DNA of 57,836 nt from an uncultured Balneolaceae bacterium (GCA_913057825.1 CAJXOW010000017.1:1-57836), one strand, 5' to 3'; positions 26,846 to 35,999 are shown, counted from the first letter of the stretch. Made by a program: numbers and translations. The notes: a model not told the origin generated them from the letters alone.

Positions 26846-27826
26846 ATGTTTATCAGCAGTCACCATACTCCCTTAGCTGACATAAAACAAGCTTCATTGA
26901 TCAGCCTCTTTAAAAGTGAATCATCCCGCATTATTACGGAATTGATCAATCAAGCAGCATTAACGGATGCAAGCGTGATAATTATCGGTGAAATTAATAC
27001 CGGTAAACGTTGGACTGCCCGCATTATTCATGAAAACGGGAGGCACCCCGGCGGACCATTTCATGAAATATCCTGCCTGGCATTACCCAATATTCGCATT
27101 CGTCGCGAGTTATTCGGACACATTACTTACACGGAAGAGGGAGTACTTATTTCGAACCCCGTATTTCAAAAGGCAAACGGCGGAACCCTGCTGATCGATG
27201 CTTTTACCAACTTGCCAAAAGAAATGCAGCTACATCTTGTTTCCATCATGGAACAAATCAACAACGGCAAAATTATCAACCGTAAAGCAGAACCTTTGGA
27301 AGTCCAGTTAATTATCACACTTGATCAAAGTGAATATAATTCTGTTAAGAAAGAGCAATACTGGGAACAACTGGTTGAGCGCATTAATCCCATATTCATC
27401 CATGAATCTCCTCTTCGTGAACGTCGGGAAGATATTCCGGTCCTGACCGATTTATTCTTAGATCGTTTAGTCCAAAAATATAAGTCGGAAAAGCCTGAAA
27501 TAAGTCTAAAGGCGCATTACCATTTTATTCACTATGACTGGCCGGGCAATTTACGGCAACTTCACAATGCGATCGAATATGCCCTGATTCTATCCGATAG
27601 TCATCTAATAGAACCGGCTCATTTACCCAAATATTTGCAACAATCTGACAAGACGTTATTTAAAAACCATAACGGTTTCGCAGCTGAACATCATAGCTTG
27701 GTCAATGCAGAAGTTCAATTATATATGCAAGCATTGAAAAAACACCGAAAGCTGGAAGAAGCAGCGGTCAATCTTGGAATAAGTACCAAACAGTTGGAAA
27801 GCCGACTGGGATTAACACCCCCTTGA
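26846..27826 (+). CDS. Degenerate sigma-54 activator-like AAA+ protein
   Basis: A 326-residue protein with the layout of an NtrC-type AAA+ domain plus a C-terminal Fis-like helix-turn-helix (EEAAVNLGISTKQLESRLGL). Walker A is altered but has its lysine (GEINTGKRW, Lys54). The GAFTGA loop that touches sigma-54 is absent: FGHITYTEEG stands where FGHEKGAFTGA is expected. Walker B reads GGTLLIDAF, so the catalytic Glu is Ala119. PLRERREDIP and WPGNLRQL are kept. It therefore looks unable to open sigma-54 promoters and possibly unable to hydrolyse ATP. It is convergent with an intact relative. It could be a decoy, a hetero-oligomer subunit or a sigma-54-independent DNA-binding regulator. Confidence 0.8.
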   Translation: MFISSHHTPLADIKQASLISLFKSESSRIITELINQAALTDASVIIIGEINTGKRWTARIIHENGRHPGGPFHEISCLALPNIRIRRELFGHITYTEEGVLISNPVFQKANGGTLLIDAFTNLPKEMQLHLVSIMEQINNGKIINRKAEPLEVQLIITLDQSEYNSVKKEQYWEQLVERINPIFIHESPLRERREDIPVLTDLFLDRLVQKYKSEKPEISLKAHYHFIHYDWPGNLRQLHNAIEYALILSDSHLIEPAHLPKYLQQSDKTLFKNHNGFAAEHHSLVNAEVQLYMQALKKHRKLEEAAVNLGISTKQLESRLGLTPP

Positions 27827-27871
27827 CTCGATAGTTATCCTTTGTAAAACTAGCAGTACAGAGACGTTCAA

Positions 27872-28864
27872 TTACTTAGTAATGCCGTTCTCTTTAAACT
27901 GGTTTAACTTATTATGGAGGGTCTTTCGACTTACGCTCAGAATACGAGCAGCCTGGGAGATATTATTCCCGACAGAACTAAGTGTTTTATTGATAATGAT
28001 TCTTTCCGCCTGATCCATGGAGCTACCTACCGGAATACGGATGTCATTGCCGCTTCCAACGAATGACGAATCATCATACTCCTCCAGTTCATGAAATTGA
28101 ATCGGAAGGTCTTCCGGTTCAACGACTTTACCAGCATACAGAATGACCAGTCGTTCGATTACATTACGCAACTCACGAACATTTCCCGGCCAGGAGTAAA
28201 ATGTCATCATTTTAAGACTTCTTTCGGATATCTCAGTGAGCGGCATTTCATACTTATCGATGTATATCTTCATGAAATGTTCTATAAGCAGCGGGATGTC
28301 ATCCTTACGACTTCGAAGAGGAGGAATTTCCATTTCTATTACACCAAGCCGATAAAAAAGATCTTCGCGGAACAATCCCTTTTTAATCTGGGATTGTATA
28401 TCCTTGTTTGTCGCCGCAATGAAGCGTACATCAACACTTAATTCCTTCTCTCCACCAACGCGGCGGAAGTTACTCGACTCCAATGTTCGCAGCAATTTAA
28501 CCTGGGTATCGGCGGGCAGCTCAACCAGCTCATCAAAAAAGAGCGTCCCTTGATCTGCCATTTCGAAATAGCCGGGCTTTTGGTGTAAGGCCCCGGTAAA
28601 TGCCCCCTTTTCATGTCCAAAGAGTTCACTTTCCACGATGTCCTTGGGAATAGCTCCACAGTTGACCACGATATACGGCTTGTTATGGCGTTTACTCTTA
28701 AAATGGATAAACTGGGCCAAAACTTCCTTTCCAGATCCACTTTCACCGGTAATCAAAACGGTAGCTTGTGTTTTGGCTACGCGTTCAGCTGTGTCCATCA
28801 GCTTTTTCATGGCCTCGTTTTGCGTTACCATCATGACAGGCACCCCATTTTCATACACGCTCAT
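27872..28864 (-). CDS. Sigma-54-dependent Fis-family transcriptional activator without receiver domain
   Basis: A 330-residue AAA+ activator with all key elements: Walker A GESGSGKE (40-47), ELFGHEKGAFTGA with GAFTGA at 87-92, Walker B GTLFFDEL with Asp111/Glu112, arginine-finger region PPLRSRKDDIPLL, WPGNVREL, and a C-terminal Fis HTH (NISQAARILSVSRKTLHNKL). It lacks an N-terminal receiver, GAF or PAS domain; only about 12 residues precede the AAA+ fold. Activity must be controlled by expression or by a partner, as with PspF- or HrpS-like activators. The neighbouring degenerate paralogue, encoded convergently 45 bp away, is a candidate partner. Target promoters are unknown. Confidence 0.9.
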   Translation of the reverse strand: MSVYENGVPVMMVTQNEAMKKLMDTAERVAKTQATVLITGESGSGKEVLAQFIHFKSKRHNKPYIVVNCGAIPKDIVESELFGHEKGAFTGALHQKPGYFEMADQGTLFFDELVELPADTQVKLLRTLESSNFRRVGGEKELSVDVRFIAATNKDIQSQIKKGLFREDLFYRLGVIEMEIPPLRSRKDDIPLLIEHFMKIYIDKYEMPLTEISERSLKMMTFYSWPGNVRELRNVIERLVILYAGKVVEPEDLPIQFHELEEYDDSSFVGSGNDIRIPVGSSMDQAERIIINKTLSSVGNNISQAARILSVSRKTLHNKLNQFKENGITK

Positions 28865-29226
28865 CTAACGTTCAGCCTCCACTGCAGATAAGCATTCATT
28901 GGAATTAACATTATCTTAGCACTTCTACAGCTAGTGAAAGAACACCAGCATAAAACTGGCCCTAAATTAATTTTCTATGAATTTAATGTCCGTGGAAAAT
29001 TTCCACCTCATGAGTAATATATACTCAATACTCATTATTTCATATTAGTTTTTCCTTCATTAACGAAGTCTAACACTGTTGCCACTTCCTAAATAAATAT
29101 TAATATGTTTTCTTATCCCGGTTATATAACGTGCTAATCCCCTCTCTTTTATAATCCAATGTACAAATACTTTCAACAACTAATAATGCCTCTTTTTTTT
29201 ATCAACATCACATTAAGATTTTTAAA
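28865..29226. other. AT-rich regulatory gap with two short palindromes
   Basis: No gene is visible. GTGGAAAATTTCCAC (28992-29006, 7-bp arms) and TGAGTA-ATATA-TACTCA (29011-29027) are small inverted repeats upstream of the sigma-54 activator and could be operators. Otherwise plain AT-rich sequence. Confidence 0.4.
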
Positions 29227-30000
29227 CTACTTTATGGAATAGTATAACTGTTCAGCTTTGGCTTGATAGGCACTGTCTGAAGGTGTGTGAGCTTCTAGCT
29301 GCAGTACATTATCAAGACTTTCAATTGCATCCTTTGTTCTTTCCATACGATGATAGGCGCGACCCAGGTCGTACCAGTACAGAATAAAATCGGGATCCAA
29401 TTCTGTGGCTCGTTTCAGGTGAGCCAACGACTGCTCCATGCTAGCTCCCTCGGGCAATCCGCCAAATAGCCATTTGGCCGCCATTCGTTCGGCAAAGTTT
29501 AAGTTTGTCACCTCTAAATGCCAACGCCCCAGCAGATGATGAGCACCGCCATGTAACGTATCGGCCTGGAGGGCTTCTACCGCATGTTTTTTTATAGCTC
29601 TTGATGCTGCAACACGTTCTTTGGGTCCTGCAATCAACGCTTTCCTCCCCATAGCCACCCCCATCACAAAATGTGCACTGGCAGCCTCGGGGTGAAGTTT
29701 TAAAGCCCGCTTTGCATAGGAAAGCGATTTCTGATAATACTGTTTCGTTTTCTCTTCATCCTCCAGTTGATGTCCGATTCGCGCATACATCAAACTGCTC
29801 TTCCACCAAGCGGGATAGTAGGTCGAGTCCGACTCGAGAATCCGGTTATATGAATTCAGCGCCGCTTCCTCTTGCTGGTGATCAAAAAGAGAATCCGCCC
29901 TCGCTTTCAGGGAGTCCAGGGGTTGTGCGGGTTGTGCACTGCACTCCCCATAACCCCAGATAAGTACCAACCATACCATCAGCCCGTATAGATATTTCAT
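29227..30000 (-). CDS. Exported TPR-repeat protein
   Basis: A 257-residue protein with a signal peptide (1-22, WLVLIWGYGECSAQ). It is then almost entirely helical, with tetratricopeptide-like repeats, for example AALNSYNRILESDSTYYPAW, ALKLHPEAASAHFVMGVAMG and ATELDPDFILYWYDLGRAYH. TPR arrays bind other proteins, so a periplasmic scaffold role is likely, with no partner evident. Cys20 lies in GYGECSAQ, which is not a good lipobox. It lies between the regulator pair and ispG, both also on the minus strand, with gaps too long to suggest an operon. The function is unknown beyond the repeat fold. Confidence 0.75.
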   Translation of the reverse strand: MKYLYGLMVWLVLIWGYGECSAQPAQPLDSLKARADSLFDHQQEEAALNSYNRILESDSTYYPAWWKSSLMYARIGHQLEDEEKTKQYYQKSLSYAKRALKLHPEAASAHFVMGVAMGRKALIAGPKERVAASRAIKKHAVEALQADTLHGGAHHLLGRWHLEVTNLNFAERMAAKWLFGGLPEGASMEQSLAHLKRATELDPDFILYWYDLGRAYHRMERTKDAIESLDNVLQLEAHTPSDSAYQAKAEQLYYSIK

Positions 30001-30122
30001 ATAAACGTATTTACTCCCCCACCCGTATATTTTGTTGGATATTTGACCAAGGCTTTGTTGCGTTTTACGAAGCTGTTGAAAAAACCTATTTCGTTGGGAT
30101 GTCCTCCCCCTTTCAAAACTTA

Positions 30123-31364
30123 CTATGAATCGGCCATTTCTTTTTCTTCCTGCTTTCCGTACCGGTTCATGACGTAATCCTCCAATATGGACTTGAATCG
30201 CTCACCGATACCGTCTCCCCGCAAGGTCGTATGGTGCTCTCCGTCCATATAAACCGGAGCCGCCGGTTCTTCAAAGGTGCCCGGAAGTGAAATCCCGATA
30301 TTGGCGTTGCGCGACTCGCCCGGACCGTTTACCACACATCCCATCACGGCCACATTCATCTCTTCCACCCCGGGATACATTTCACGCCAGATCGGCATCA
30401 TCTCTTTTATGTAATCCTGGATATCTTCGGCCAATTCCATAAAGTAAGTGCTTTGTGTACGACCGCAACCCGGACAAGCCGTAACCTGCGGCATAAAACT
30501 GCGAATACCCATCGACTGGAGAATCTGTTGACAAACACGCACCTCCCGGGCCCGATCTCCCCCGGGTTCCGGCGTCAGCGACACCCGAATGGTATCCCCT
30601 ATGCCCTGCTGCAGTAAAAGAGAAAGCGCTGAAGTACTTGACACAATGCCTTTCATCCCCATACCGGCTTCGGTCAGGCCGAGATGCAGCGGATAATCCA
30701 GCTCTTCCGATACCCGCTCGTACACATGAACCATATCCTGCACATGCGACATTTTACAGCTGATAATGATGCGGTTGGAAGGCTGTCCCACTTCTTCAGC
30801 CAGTTCCGCCGAACGAGTGGCGCTTTCGACCATGGTATCGAGCAGGACCTGTTTCGATGACTTCGGTTTCTCAAGTTCATTATTCTCATCCATCTTTTCA
30901 GCCAGCAAGTCCTGATCGATCGATCCCCAGTTTACGCCAATGCGAATCGGCTTCTCATGCTTGACCGCATGCTCAACGATAGTGCAAAAATTCTCGTCTC
31001 TCGTTCGTGTTCCCACATTACCCGGATTAATGCGATATTTGTCCAACGCTTTGGCCGTTTCGGGATAGCCGGGTATCAGTTTATGTCCGTTGTAATGAAA
31101 ATCCCCCACAATAGGTACCTGACAATTCCTTTTTTCCAACTCTTCCCTGATATAGGGCACTGCCTCGGCTGCTTCTTTGTTGTTAACCGTAATGCGTACA
31201 ATCTCCGAGCCGGCTTTATGAAGGTATTCAATCTGGTCGGCCGTAGCCTGCACATCGGAAGTCGCCGTATTGGTCATCGACTGAACCACGATAGGGGCAC
31301 CGCCTCCCACCGGAACATCTCCAACCATCACCTGGTATGTGGACTTGCGTTCTATATCGGGCAT
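30123..31364 (-). CDS. ispG: 4-hydroxy-3-methylbut-2-en-1-yl diphosphate synthase (flavodoxin)
   Basis: A 413-residue IspG/GcpE enzyme of the short bacterial type, which makes HMBPP from MEcPP in the non-mevalonate isoprenoid pathway. The N-terminal TIM-barrel start [12 protein letters not shown] (23-34) and RINPGNVG (111-118) are typical. The [4Fe-4S] ligands are Cys297 and Cys300 ([11 protein letters not shown]), Cys343 and Glu350 (GCVVNGPGE). [19 protein letters not shown] is another family hallmark. The acidic Glu/Lys-rich tail is ordinary. It is cytoplasmic. The gene stands alone between a TPR gene and a heptamer repeat element, with no sign of co-transcription with other isoprenoid genes. 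Confidence 0.96.
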   Translation of the reverse strand: MPDIERKSTYQVMVGDVPVGGGAPIVVQSMTNTATSDVQATADQIEYLHKAGSEIVRITVNNKEAAEAVPYIREELEKRNCQVPIVGDFHYNGHKLIPGYPETAKALDKYRINPGNVGTRTRDENFCTIVEHAVKHEKPIRIGVNWGSIDQDLLAEKMDENNELEKPKSSKQVLLDTMVESATRSAELAEEVGQPSNRIIISCKMSHVQDMVHVYERVSEELDYPLHLGLTEAGMGMKGIVSSTSALSLLLQQGIGDTIRVSLTPEPGGDRAREVRVCQQILQSMGIRSFMPQVTACPGCGRTQSTYFMELAEDIQDYIKEMMPIWREMYPGVEEMNVAVMGCVVNGPGESRNANIGISLPGTFEEPAAPVYMDGEHHTTLRGDGIGERFKSILEDYVMNRYGKQEEKEMADS

Positions 31365-31442
31365 AATGGATTATCGGATTTAATTTCATTTGTTGCCTTT
31401 GTCAACGGCACTCGACGAATAATCTTGTGTTAATTAATTTGT

Positions 31443-31568
31443 GGCTCCAAGCTCCAGGCTCCACGCTCCACGTATATTCCGGCAGGTATTGCTGATGTGT
31501 ATATACAGAAAATATAACCAGCTTGAATAATCGTGGAGCCTGGAGCGTGGAGCTTGGAGCGTGGAGCC
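31443..31568. repeat. Heptamer-arm inverted repeat, family C copy 1
   Basis: The left arm has four tandem units of NGCTCCA; the right arm has five tandem units of TGGAGCN. The core is about 59 bp. Its core TGTATATACACATC-like centre recurs in opposite orientation in the two copies around the HU genes. It lies directly upstream of ispG. Confidence 0.8.
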
Positions 31569-31574
31569 ATTTAC

Positions 31575-32423
31575 TCAATCCTCCTTCTTGCTCAACTCGA
31601 ACAATTTCTTTTTCTCGTCATCGGTTAAATTTTCGTATCCGTCTTTGGAAATCTTCTCAAGGATTTCGTCAAGTTCGGTCTCTTCTTGCTCTTCCACTAC
31701 TTTGGCATCAGACACCGACTCCATGTGACTAACTCTTCGGCGCTTTTTGGATGGCTTTAGACGGTAAAACCATCGCTCGAGCGGACGAAGAACACTGCTC
31801 AAATCCATTCCCTGGTAATGCCATTTAATCAACAGGTAGCCGACCGCCGCTCCGCCCAGGTGCACAATGCGGGCGGTGCGATCATTAGCTCCCACAAAGA
31901 GCACCTCCAATGCGATAATGCCGGCTACCACATAACGAGCCTGTATGGGCGGCAGCAAAAAGAGCATGATCGGCATCTTCGGAAACATATAGGCGAACGC
32001 CACCATCACTCCGAAAACTGCTCCGGAAGCTCCTATCACATAGTTGAAGCCCATAACTTGAGCCAATGCCACGTCCAATAGTGCACCTCCCAATCCGGAT
32101 CCCAGAAAAATGACCAGAAAAGTGCGCGGTCCGAGGTTAGTCTCTACGGCTTGCCCCATCCACCAAAGCCACAACATATTAAACAGAATGTGAAATATTC
32201 CCGCATGCAGAAACATATAGGTGAATATACGCCAGGGCTGCAGAAGCGTACTGCTAACGGAAGGATAAAAAGCAAAATACTGTACCAGGAAATTATTCAG
32301 TGTCTGCCCACCCAGCGCCTGAATCAAAAAGACCACCACATTGATCGTGATGATCGCACGTATGGCCGTGGGCATACGCTTGTATCCACGCTTTAAGGAC
32401 TCGGTAAACGAATCGTTGTACAT
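31575..32423 (-). CDS. Rhomboid-family intramembrane serine protease with acidic cytosolic tail
   Basis: A 282-residue rhomboid protease with six predicted helices. Catalytic Ser133 is in GASGAVFG (131-138), and the catalytic His188 is in VHLGGAAVGYLL. FLHAGIFHILFNMLWLWWMG (71-90) supplies the conserved HxxxN oxyanion region. The last 70 residues are charged and acidic (EEQEETELDEILEKISKDGYENL) and should lie in the cytoplasm. Rhomboids cut single transmembrane helices; the substrate is unknown. A second rhomboid gene lies upstream in the same direction, separated by a long hairpin element, so this is a tandem paralogue pair. Confidence 0.92.
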   Translation of the reverse strand: MYNDSFTESLKRGYKRMPTAIRAIITINVVVFLIQALGGQTLNNFLVQYFAFYPSVSSTLLQPWRIFTYMFLHAGIFHILFNMLWLWWMGQAVETNLGPRTFLVIFLGSGLGGALLDVALAQVMGFNYVIGASGAVFGVMVAFAYMFPKMPIMLFLLPPIQARYVVAGIIALEVLFVGANDRTARIVHLGGAAVGYLLIKWHYQGMDLSSVLRPLERWFYRLKPSKKRRRVSHMESVSDAKVVEEQEETELDEILEKISKDGYENLTDDEKKKLFELSKKED

Positions 32424-32516
32424 ATCAACTTAATTAAATCATGTTCTGACCTGCGAGTATTATATTAAGATAATCAATTTTGAGGGATCCATAAATTCTT
32501 AATTGATTAATCTGCG

Positions 32517-32675
32517 AAATCAGGGGCAACCCGGGCGGCGGTTCCTTGCTCGTATACTTTTCCTCGTTTTCCGGCATTGAGTAGGTAAAAGCCTTACATA
32601 TACATTTCGTTATTACTGCCGGTTACCCGGAAAATTATTATGCTTCGGAACCGCCGCCCGGGTTGCCCCTGATTT
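32517..32675. repeat. Long inverted-repeat element, family A copy 1 (29-bp perfect arms)
   Basis: Perfect arms (32517-32545, 32647-32675). Outer part AAATCAGGGGCAACCC is unique to this copy; inner part GGGCGGCGGTTCC is shared by the family, followed by TTGCTCGTATACTTTTC at one side and AAAATTATTATGCTTC at the other. It fills the gap between the two rhomboid genes; the remaining bases of this 351-bp gap show nothing else. Confidence 0.88.
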
Positions 32676-32774
32676 TTCAGCCTGCTTATTGAAGTTTATT
32701 GACCTTTATAATATTTCGATAATCACCTTTATTTAACTTTTTCGGTGGGACGGCACAATGATAATTATCCTATT

Positions 32775-33395
32775 TTAATACAACTCGCCTTTGTATTTCC
32801 AGTACTGTATTAATACGAATCCGAATATCATACCGCCGAGGTGAGCAAAATAGGCTACGTTGCTGGATGTGCTGCTGATTCCGTTGAGCAGTTGAAGTCC
32901 GCCGAAAATAGCTACAAAATATTTGGCCTTGATCGGAAACGGGAAAAACAATAAAAGGATGGGACGATCGGGAAACATCATACCAAATGCCAGCAAAATA
33001 CCAAATACGGCCCCGGAAGCCCCGATTGTGGGAGCACCAGACTCAATAAGCAATTGAATAAGTCCAGCCCCTATACCGGTTATAAAGTAATAAACAGTGA
33101 AGCGCTTGGTCCCCCATAAATTCTCGATTGCCTGGCCAAACATCCACAGCGCGAATAGGTTGAAGAAAATGTGTCCGATGCCTCCGTGTAGAAAAAGGTA
33201 GGATACTAATTGCCAGGGCATGAAGTATCCGCTTCCCAGAGGCCAAAGCGCGCCAAACTTATAAAGGAAATTGCCAACATGGGGGGTGGTCAGTCCTACA
33301 AAAAATATCGCATTGACTATGATCAAATGCTTGATAGCCGGCGGAAAAACTGTAAACTGGGTATTGGGACTGTAATTGTTTTGCTGGTAGCTCAA
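32775..33395 (-). CDS. Rhomboid-family intramembrane serine protease (compact form)
   Basis: A 206-residue six-helix rhomboid without extra domains. Ser127 lies in TIGASGAVFGIL and His185 in FAHLGGMIFGF; FLHGGIGHIFFNLFALWMFG carries the HxxxN motif. It cleaves membrane proteins within the bilayer; the substrate is unknown. It is about 30% similar by eye to the next rhomboid downstream, from which it differs by lacking the acidic tail. Tandem rhomboid genes are common in this group. Two family A hairpin elements flank the gene, one on each side, and each would be transcribed if the pair is an operon. Confidence 0.92.
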   Translation of the reverse strand: MSYQQNNYSPNTQFTVFPPAIKHLIIVNAIFFVGLTTPHVGNFLYKFGALWPLGSGYFMPWQLVSYLFLHGGIGHIFFNLFALWMFGQAIENLWGTKRFTVYYFITGIGAGLIQLLIESGAPTIGASGAVFGILLAFGMMFPDRPILLLFFPFPIKAKYFVAIFGGLQLLNGISSTSSNVAYFAHLGGMIFGFVLIQYWKYKGELY

Positions 33396-33553
33396 AATGC
33401 AATTATTTAATTCAAACGATGATTAGGTCAGCTGGTTCAGGTCCATTGAACAAATTATAAAACCGACAACCTTTTAGTCCCAATAACGCAATAAGACGGC
33501 AACAACACAACCCGTCAATCAGCTGATATTCCTGAATGAGCCATCAGATGCTT

Positions 33554-33726
33554 TTAAAGGATGGTTGGGACAAAGCGGGCGGCGGTTCCTTGCTCGTATA
33601 CTTTTTTTCGCTGGTTGGTAATGAATGGCAAAGAGCCCTATATAAGATTTAAGTCATTACAGGCTAATATCCAGAAAATTATTATGCTTCGGAACCGCCG
33701 CCCGATTTGTCACAGCCATCCTTTAA
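33554..33726. repeat. Long inverted-repeat element, family A copy 2
   Basis: 36-bp arms with three mismatches (33554-33589, 33691-33726). Inner termini GGGCGGCGGTTCC and TTGCTCGTATACTTTTTTTC match copy 1; the other side reads CCAGAAAATTATTATGCTTC. The middle of about 60 bp differs from copy 1. It sits between the compact rhomboid start and the end of a small membrane-associated gene. Confidence 0.88.
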
Positions 33727-33750
33727 TTCATGCGTATAAACTTGACCGAA

Positions 33751-34155
33751 TTACTTTTCCGGGGAAGAAGAGGATCGGGATGCAATGATATCGTCGAGGT
33801 AATCCATTAACAATCGTACGGCTTTTTTGCTGGCCGATCGCTTGATTTCTGACCACAGGTGAGATTCCAGACCGTTTGAAGAAGAAGTAGAGGAACGTTT
33901 CTTACGGGTTTCATTCCGTTCCGGTTGGTCGGAACTCGAAGAATCACCACCGCTGCCCCCCAGCAGACAGCCGACTAGAAAGGTAAGCCCCACCGAGGTG
34001 AGCGGATACTCTTTAATCAAATTGCGCGGTTTTAATCGAGTCGACAAATCATCGCGCGCTTCATGGATATTCTCATCCAGTTCTTTCTGCAGTTCCTGGA
34101 TTTCTTGTTTTAATTCCTCTTTTCGCTGCTGAATATCTTTATGTTTATCAGGCAC
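33751..34155 (-). CDS. Small membrane-anchored protein with N-terminal coiled coil (unknown function)
   Basis: A 134-residue protein: a charged coiled-coil segment (KEELKQEIQELQKELDENIHEA, split over residues 13-34), one hydrophobic stretch with Gly residues (PLTSVGLTFLVGCLLGG, about 51-67), a Ser-rich low-complexity linker and a helical C terminus (LMDYLDDIIAS). The layout (amphipathic helix, then R-x-x-P-x-x-S-V-G membrane segment) resembles the YqjD/ElaB/DUF883 group of ribosome- or membrane-associated stress proteins. It is the third gene of a compact set with a YqjE-like and a YqjD-like gene (14- and 35-bp gaps), echoing enterobacterial yqjDEK. Function is not established from sequence. 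Confidence 0.7.
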   Translation of the reverse strand: MPDKHKDIQQRKEELKQEIQELQKELDENIHEARDDLSTRLKPRNLIKEYPLTSVGLTFLVGCLLGGSGGDSSSSDQPERNETRKKRSSTSSSNGLESHLWSEIKRSASKKAVRLLMDYLDDIIASRSSSSPEK

Positions 34156-34169
34156 GATGTAAAGTGAGT

Positions 34170-34652
34170 TTATTTTTCGCGAATTGTTTCTGCATTTTTT
34201 GGGAAACTGTCATCAGCGGATTCGTCCGTCGCAGAATCCCGTTTCACATCCGGTGATCGGGATTGCGTTATGGCATCAAAAACCTCGTTCATCCAGCTCC
34301 TCTGCATCCGTCGAGACAATCCCCGGGGTCGGACGGCTGCCAGGGTAAACCCCAATATCCCGGTTAGTCCGGCTACCACGAGGTAGCCATAACTATCATG
34401 TCCCAACAGCGGACCCAAATACCGGGCCAGCGCTATCATTAAAAATAAATAGGCAAACATTAAGAAAAGAATGCCAATTAACTTATGTATGGATCGGGCC
34501 ATTAGCAAACTGAACCGGTCGGATACTTCAAGCAGCATCAGTTGAGTTTGCTTTTCAATATACCGGCGGACGTCTTCGGATATCGTCCGAAACCGGTTTG
34601 TCCTTTCCTTTTTTTTGTTTTGCCCGGTACCGCGACCGTCTTGGTTATCCAT
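34170..34652 (-). CDS. YqjE-like phage-holin-superfamily inner membrane protein
   Basis: A 160-residue protein with an N-terminal charged helix (EDVRRYIEKQTQLMLLEVSD), then two adjacent transmembrane segments (about 57-76 and 87-107) and a charged cytoplasmic tail. The layout matches the YqjE / putative Actinobacterial holin-X (DUF1469) family, whose members are encoded next to YqjD-like proteins. A true phage holin is unlikely because no phage gene is nearby. It is flanked by a YqjD-like gene upstream (35 bp) and a coiled-coil membrane protein downstream (14 bp), so the three are probably one operon acting at the inner membrane. The precise role is unknown in the family. Confidence 0.75.
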   Translation of the reverse strand: MDNQDGRGTGQNKKKERTNRFRTISEDVRRYIEKQTQLMLLEVSDRFSLLMARSIHKLIGILFLMFAYLFLMIALARYLGPLLGHDSYGYLVVAGLTGILGFTLAAVRPRGLSRRMQRSWMNEVFDAITQSRSPDVKRDSATDESADDSFPKNAETIREK

Positions 34653-34687
34653 AAATTAGGTTATTTGGTATAGCTTCCGCTTCCTGT

Positions 34688-34897
34688 TCAACCTTTGCGA
34701 AAAATGCGAGCAAACAAAAATCCTGCCGCCAGCCCCGCCACTACACTGGCAACGGGGTATCTGCGGATTTGGTCACGCAATTGACTGCTGCCGTTTTCAA
34801 TTTGCTGCTTTAATGCTTCCTCGTCAATCAAATCCCTGCCCTGTTCAATCATTCGATCCAGTTTTTGATTTACGTTATGTAATATTTGTTCGTCCAT
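34688..34897 (-). CDS. YqjD/ElaB-like (DUF883) small membrane protein
   Basis: A 69-residue protein with an amphipathic helix (EEALKQQIENGSSQLRDQIR) and a C-terminal hydrophobic anchor preceded by the family hallmark RYPVASVVAGLAAGFLFARI. The related E. coli YqjD and ElaB bind the inner membrane and associate with ribosomes in stationary phase; whether that holds here is inference. It is the first gene of the three-gene membrane set. The upstream 160 bp to the divergent bshB1 gene should contain the promoters for both directions. Confidence 0.75.
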   Translation of the reverse strand: MDEQILHNVNQKLDRMIEQGRDLIDEEALKQQIENGSSQLRDQIRRYPVASVVAGLAAGFLFARIFRKG

Positions 34898-35057
34898 GGC
34901 ACTTTGCTCCGTTTTTCAAATTACCTGTATTTCTATCCACATTCCGAGTCAATCAACCCGCATTGGATCTATTATCGACTCACCTATCAATTTCTTAAAT
35001 TAGGCAGTATCTGATATTAATGACAACAATTATATTAAAATAATTCATTTCTATTTT

Positions 35058-35810
35058 ATGAATAAGCTGGACGTTCTTGCTCTCGCTGCGCATCCCGACG
35101 ATACTGAATTATGCTGCAGCGGTACCCTTGCCAAATTGGTTCAACAGGATCTCAGCGTGGGAGTCATCGATTTTACACAAGGTGAAAAAGGCACGCGCGG
35201 AACGCCCGAACAACGGCTCCGAGAAGCACAAGAGGCTTCCGAAATCCTGGGACTCGAAATCCGGGAAAACCTGGGACTGCCCGACACGAAAATCGCCAAT
35301 AACCGCGAATCCCAGAAAAAAATCATTCAGAAAATAAGAGCCTACCGGCCGGATATATGCCTGACAAGCGCCCCCTATGATCGTCATCCGGATCACGGCA
35401 ACGCCTCCCGGCTGCAAATTGATGCCCTCTTCTACAGCGGACTGCAGAAAATTGAAACGCTTGATGAGGACCAACAGCCCCAGGACTCCTGGCGCCCCTC
35501 GCATATTCTCCATTACATGCAAGATCATCCCTTCGAAGCCGACTTCGTCTTCGATATTTCTGATACGATGGACTTGAAAATTGAAGCGATCCGGGCATTC
35601 AAATCTCAATTTTACTCGGGAGATGCATCCGACAAGGAAGGTCCCAAAACCTATATCTCCACCGCCAACTTCTTCGAAAACATCAAAGCCCGCGCTCGAC
35701 ACTACGGTCACCTGGCCGGCGTCAAATACGGGGAACCGTTCAAATACCACCAGGGGCCCACTCCGGTCGATTCATTCGACTTTCTGCTGAATACAGATCC
35801 GGTGCGGTGA
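35058..35810 (+). CDS. bshB1: Bacillithiol biosynthesis deacetylase BshB1-type (PIG-L family)
   Basis: A 250-residue LmbE/PIG-L metal-dependent deacetylase. The N-terminal zinc motif is AAHPDDTE (10-17), the second motif is RHPDHGNASRL, and SQFYSGDAS and GVKYGEPF are features of the BshB1 subgroup. It removes the acetyl group from GlcNAc-malate to give GlcN-malate, the second step of bacillithiol synthesis, in the cytoplasm. Bacillithiol is made by many Bacteroidota, which fits the host. bshA and bshC are not in the window. The stop codon is immediately followed by an A/T heptamer repeat element. Mycothiol or other PIG-L roles are less likely given the subgroup motifs. Confidence 0.88.
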   Translation: MNKLDVLALAAHPDDTELCCSGTLAKLVQQDLSVGVIDFTQGEKGTRGTPEQRLREAQEASEILGLEIRENLGLPDTKIANNRESQKKIIQKIRAYRPDICLTSAPYDRHPDHGNASRLQIDALFYSGLQKIETLDEDQQPQDSWRPSHILHYMQDHPFEADFVFDISDTMDLKIEAIRAFKSQFYSGDASDKEGPKTYISTANFFENIKARARHYGHLAGVKYGEPFKYHQGPTPVDSFDFLLNTDPVR

Positions 35811-35812
35811 CT

Positions 35813-35999
35813 TGTGATTTGTGATTAGTAATTTATGATTTATGATTTATGATTAATCTTGCTTAATTCACTTTACTAAACTTTACATGTCGCTTTGGTT
35901 TCCTTTTAACGACAGGGACGATAATGCTGAAGTTGATAACCGTCTAAACCGACCTATGGCCAATAATCATGAATCATAAATTATTAATCATTAATCACC
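35813..35999. repeat. A/T heptamer-arm inverted repeat, family E copy 1
   Basis: The left arm has about six tandem units close to GATTTAT or GATTAAT; the right arm has ATTAATC-like units (35962-35999). The core is about 105 bp. It fills the space between the convergent bshB1 and inositol-monophosphatase genes, and the right arm contains the stop codon of the latter. Confidence 0.8.

Noticed and set aside
34170..34652. Phage holin indicating a prophage
   Set aside because: No other phage genes; the YqjD/YqjE-like operon context explains it better.
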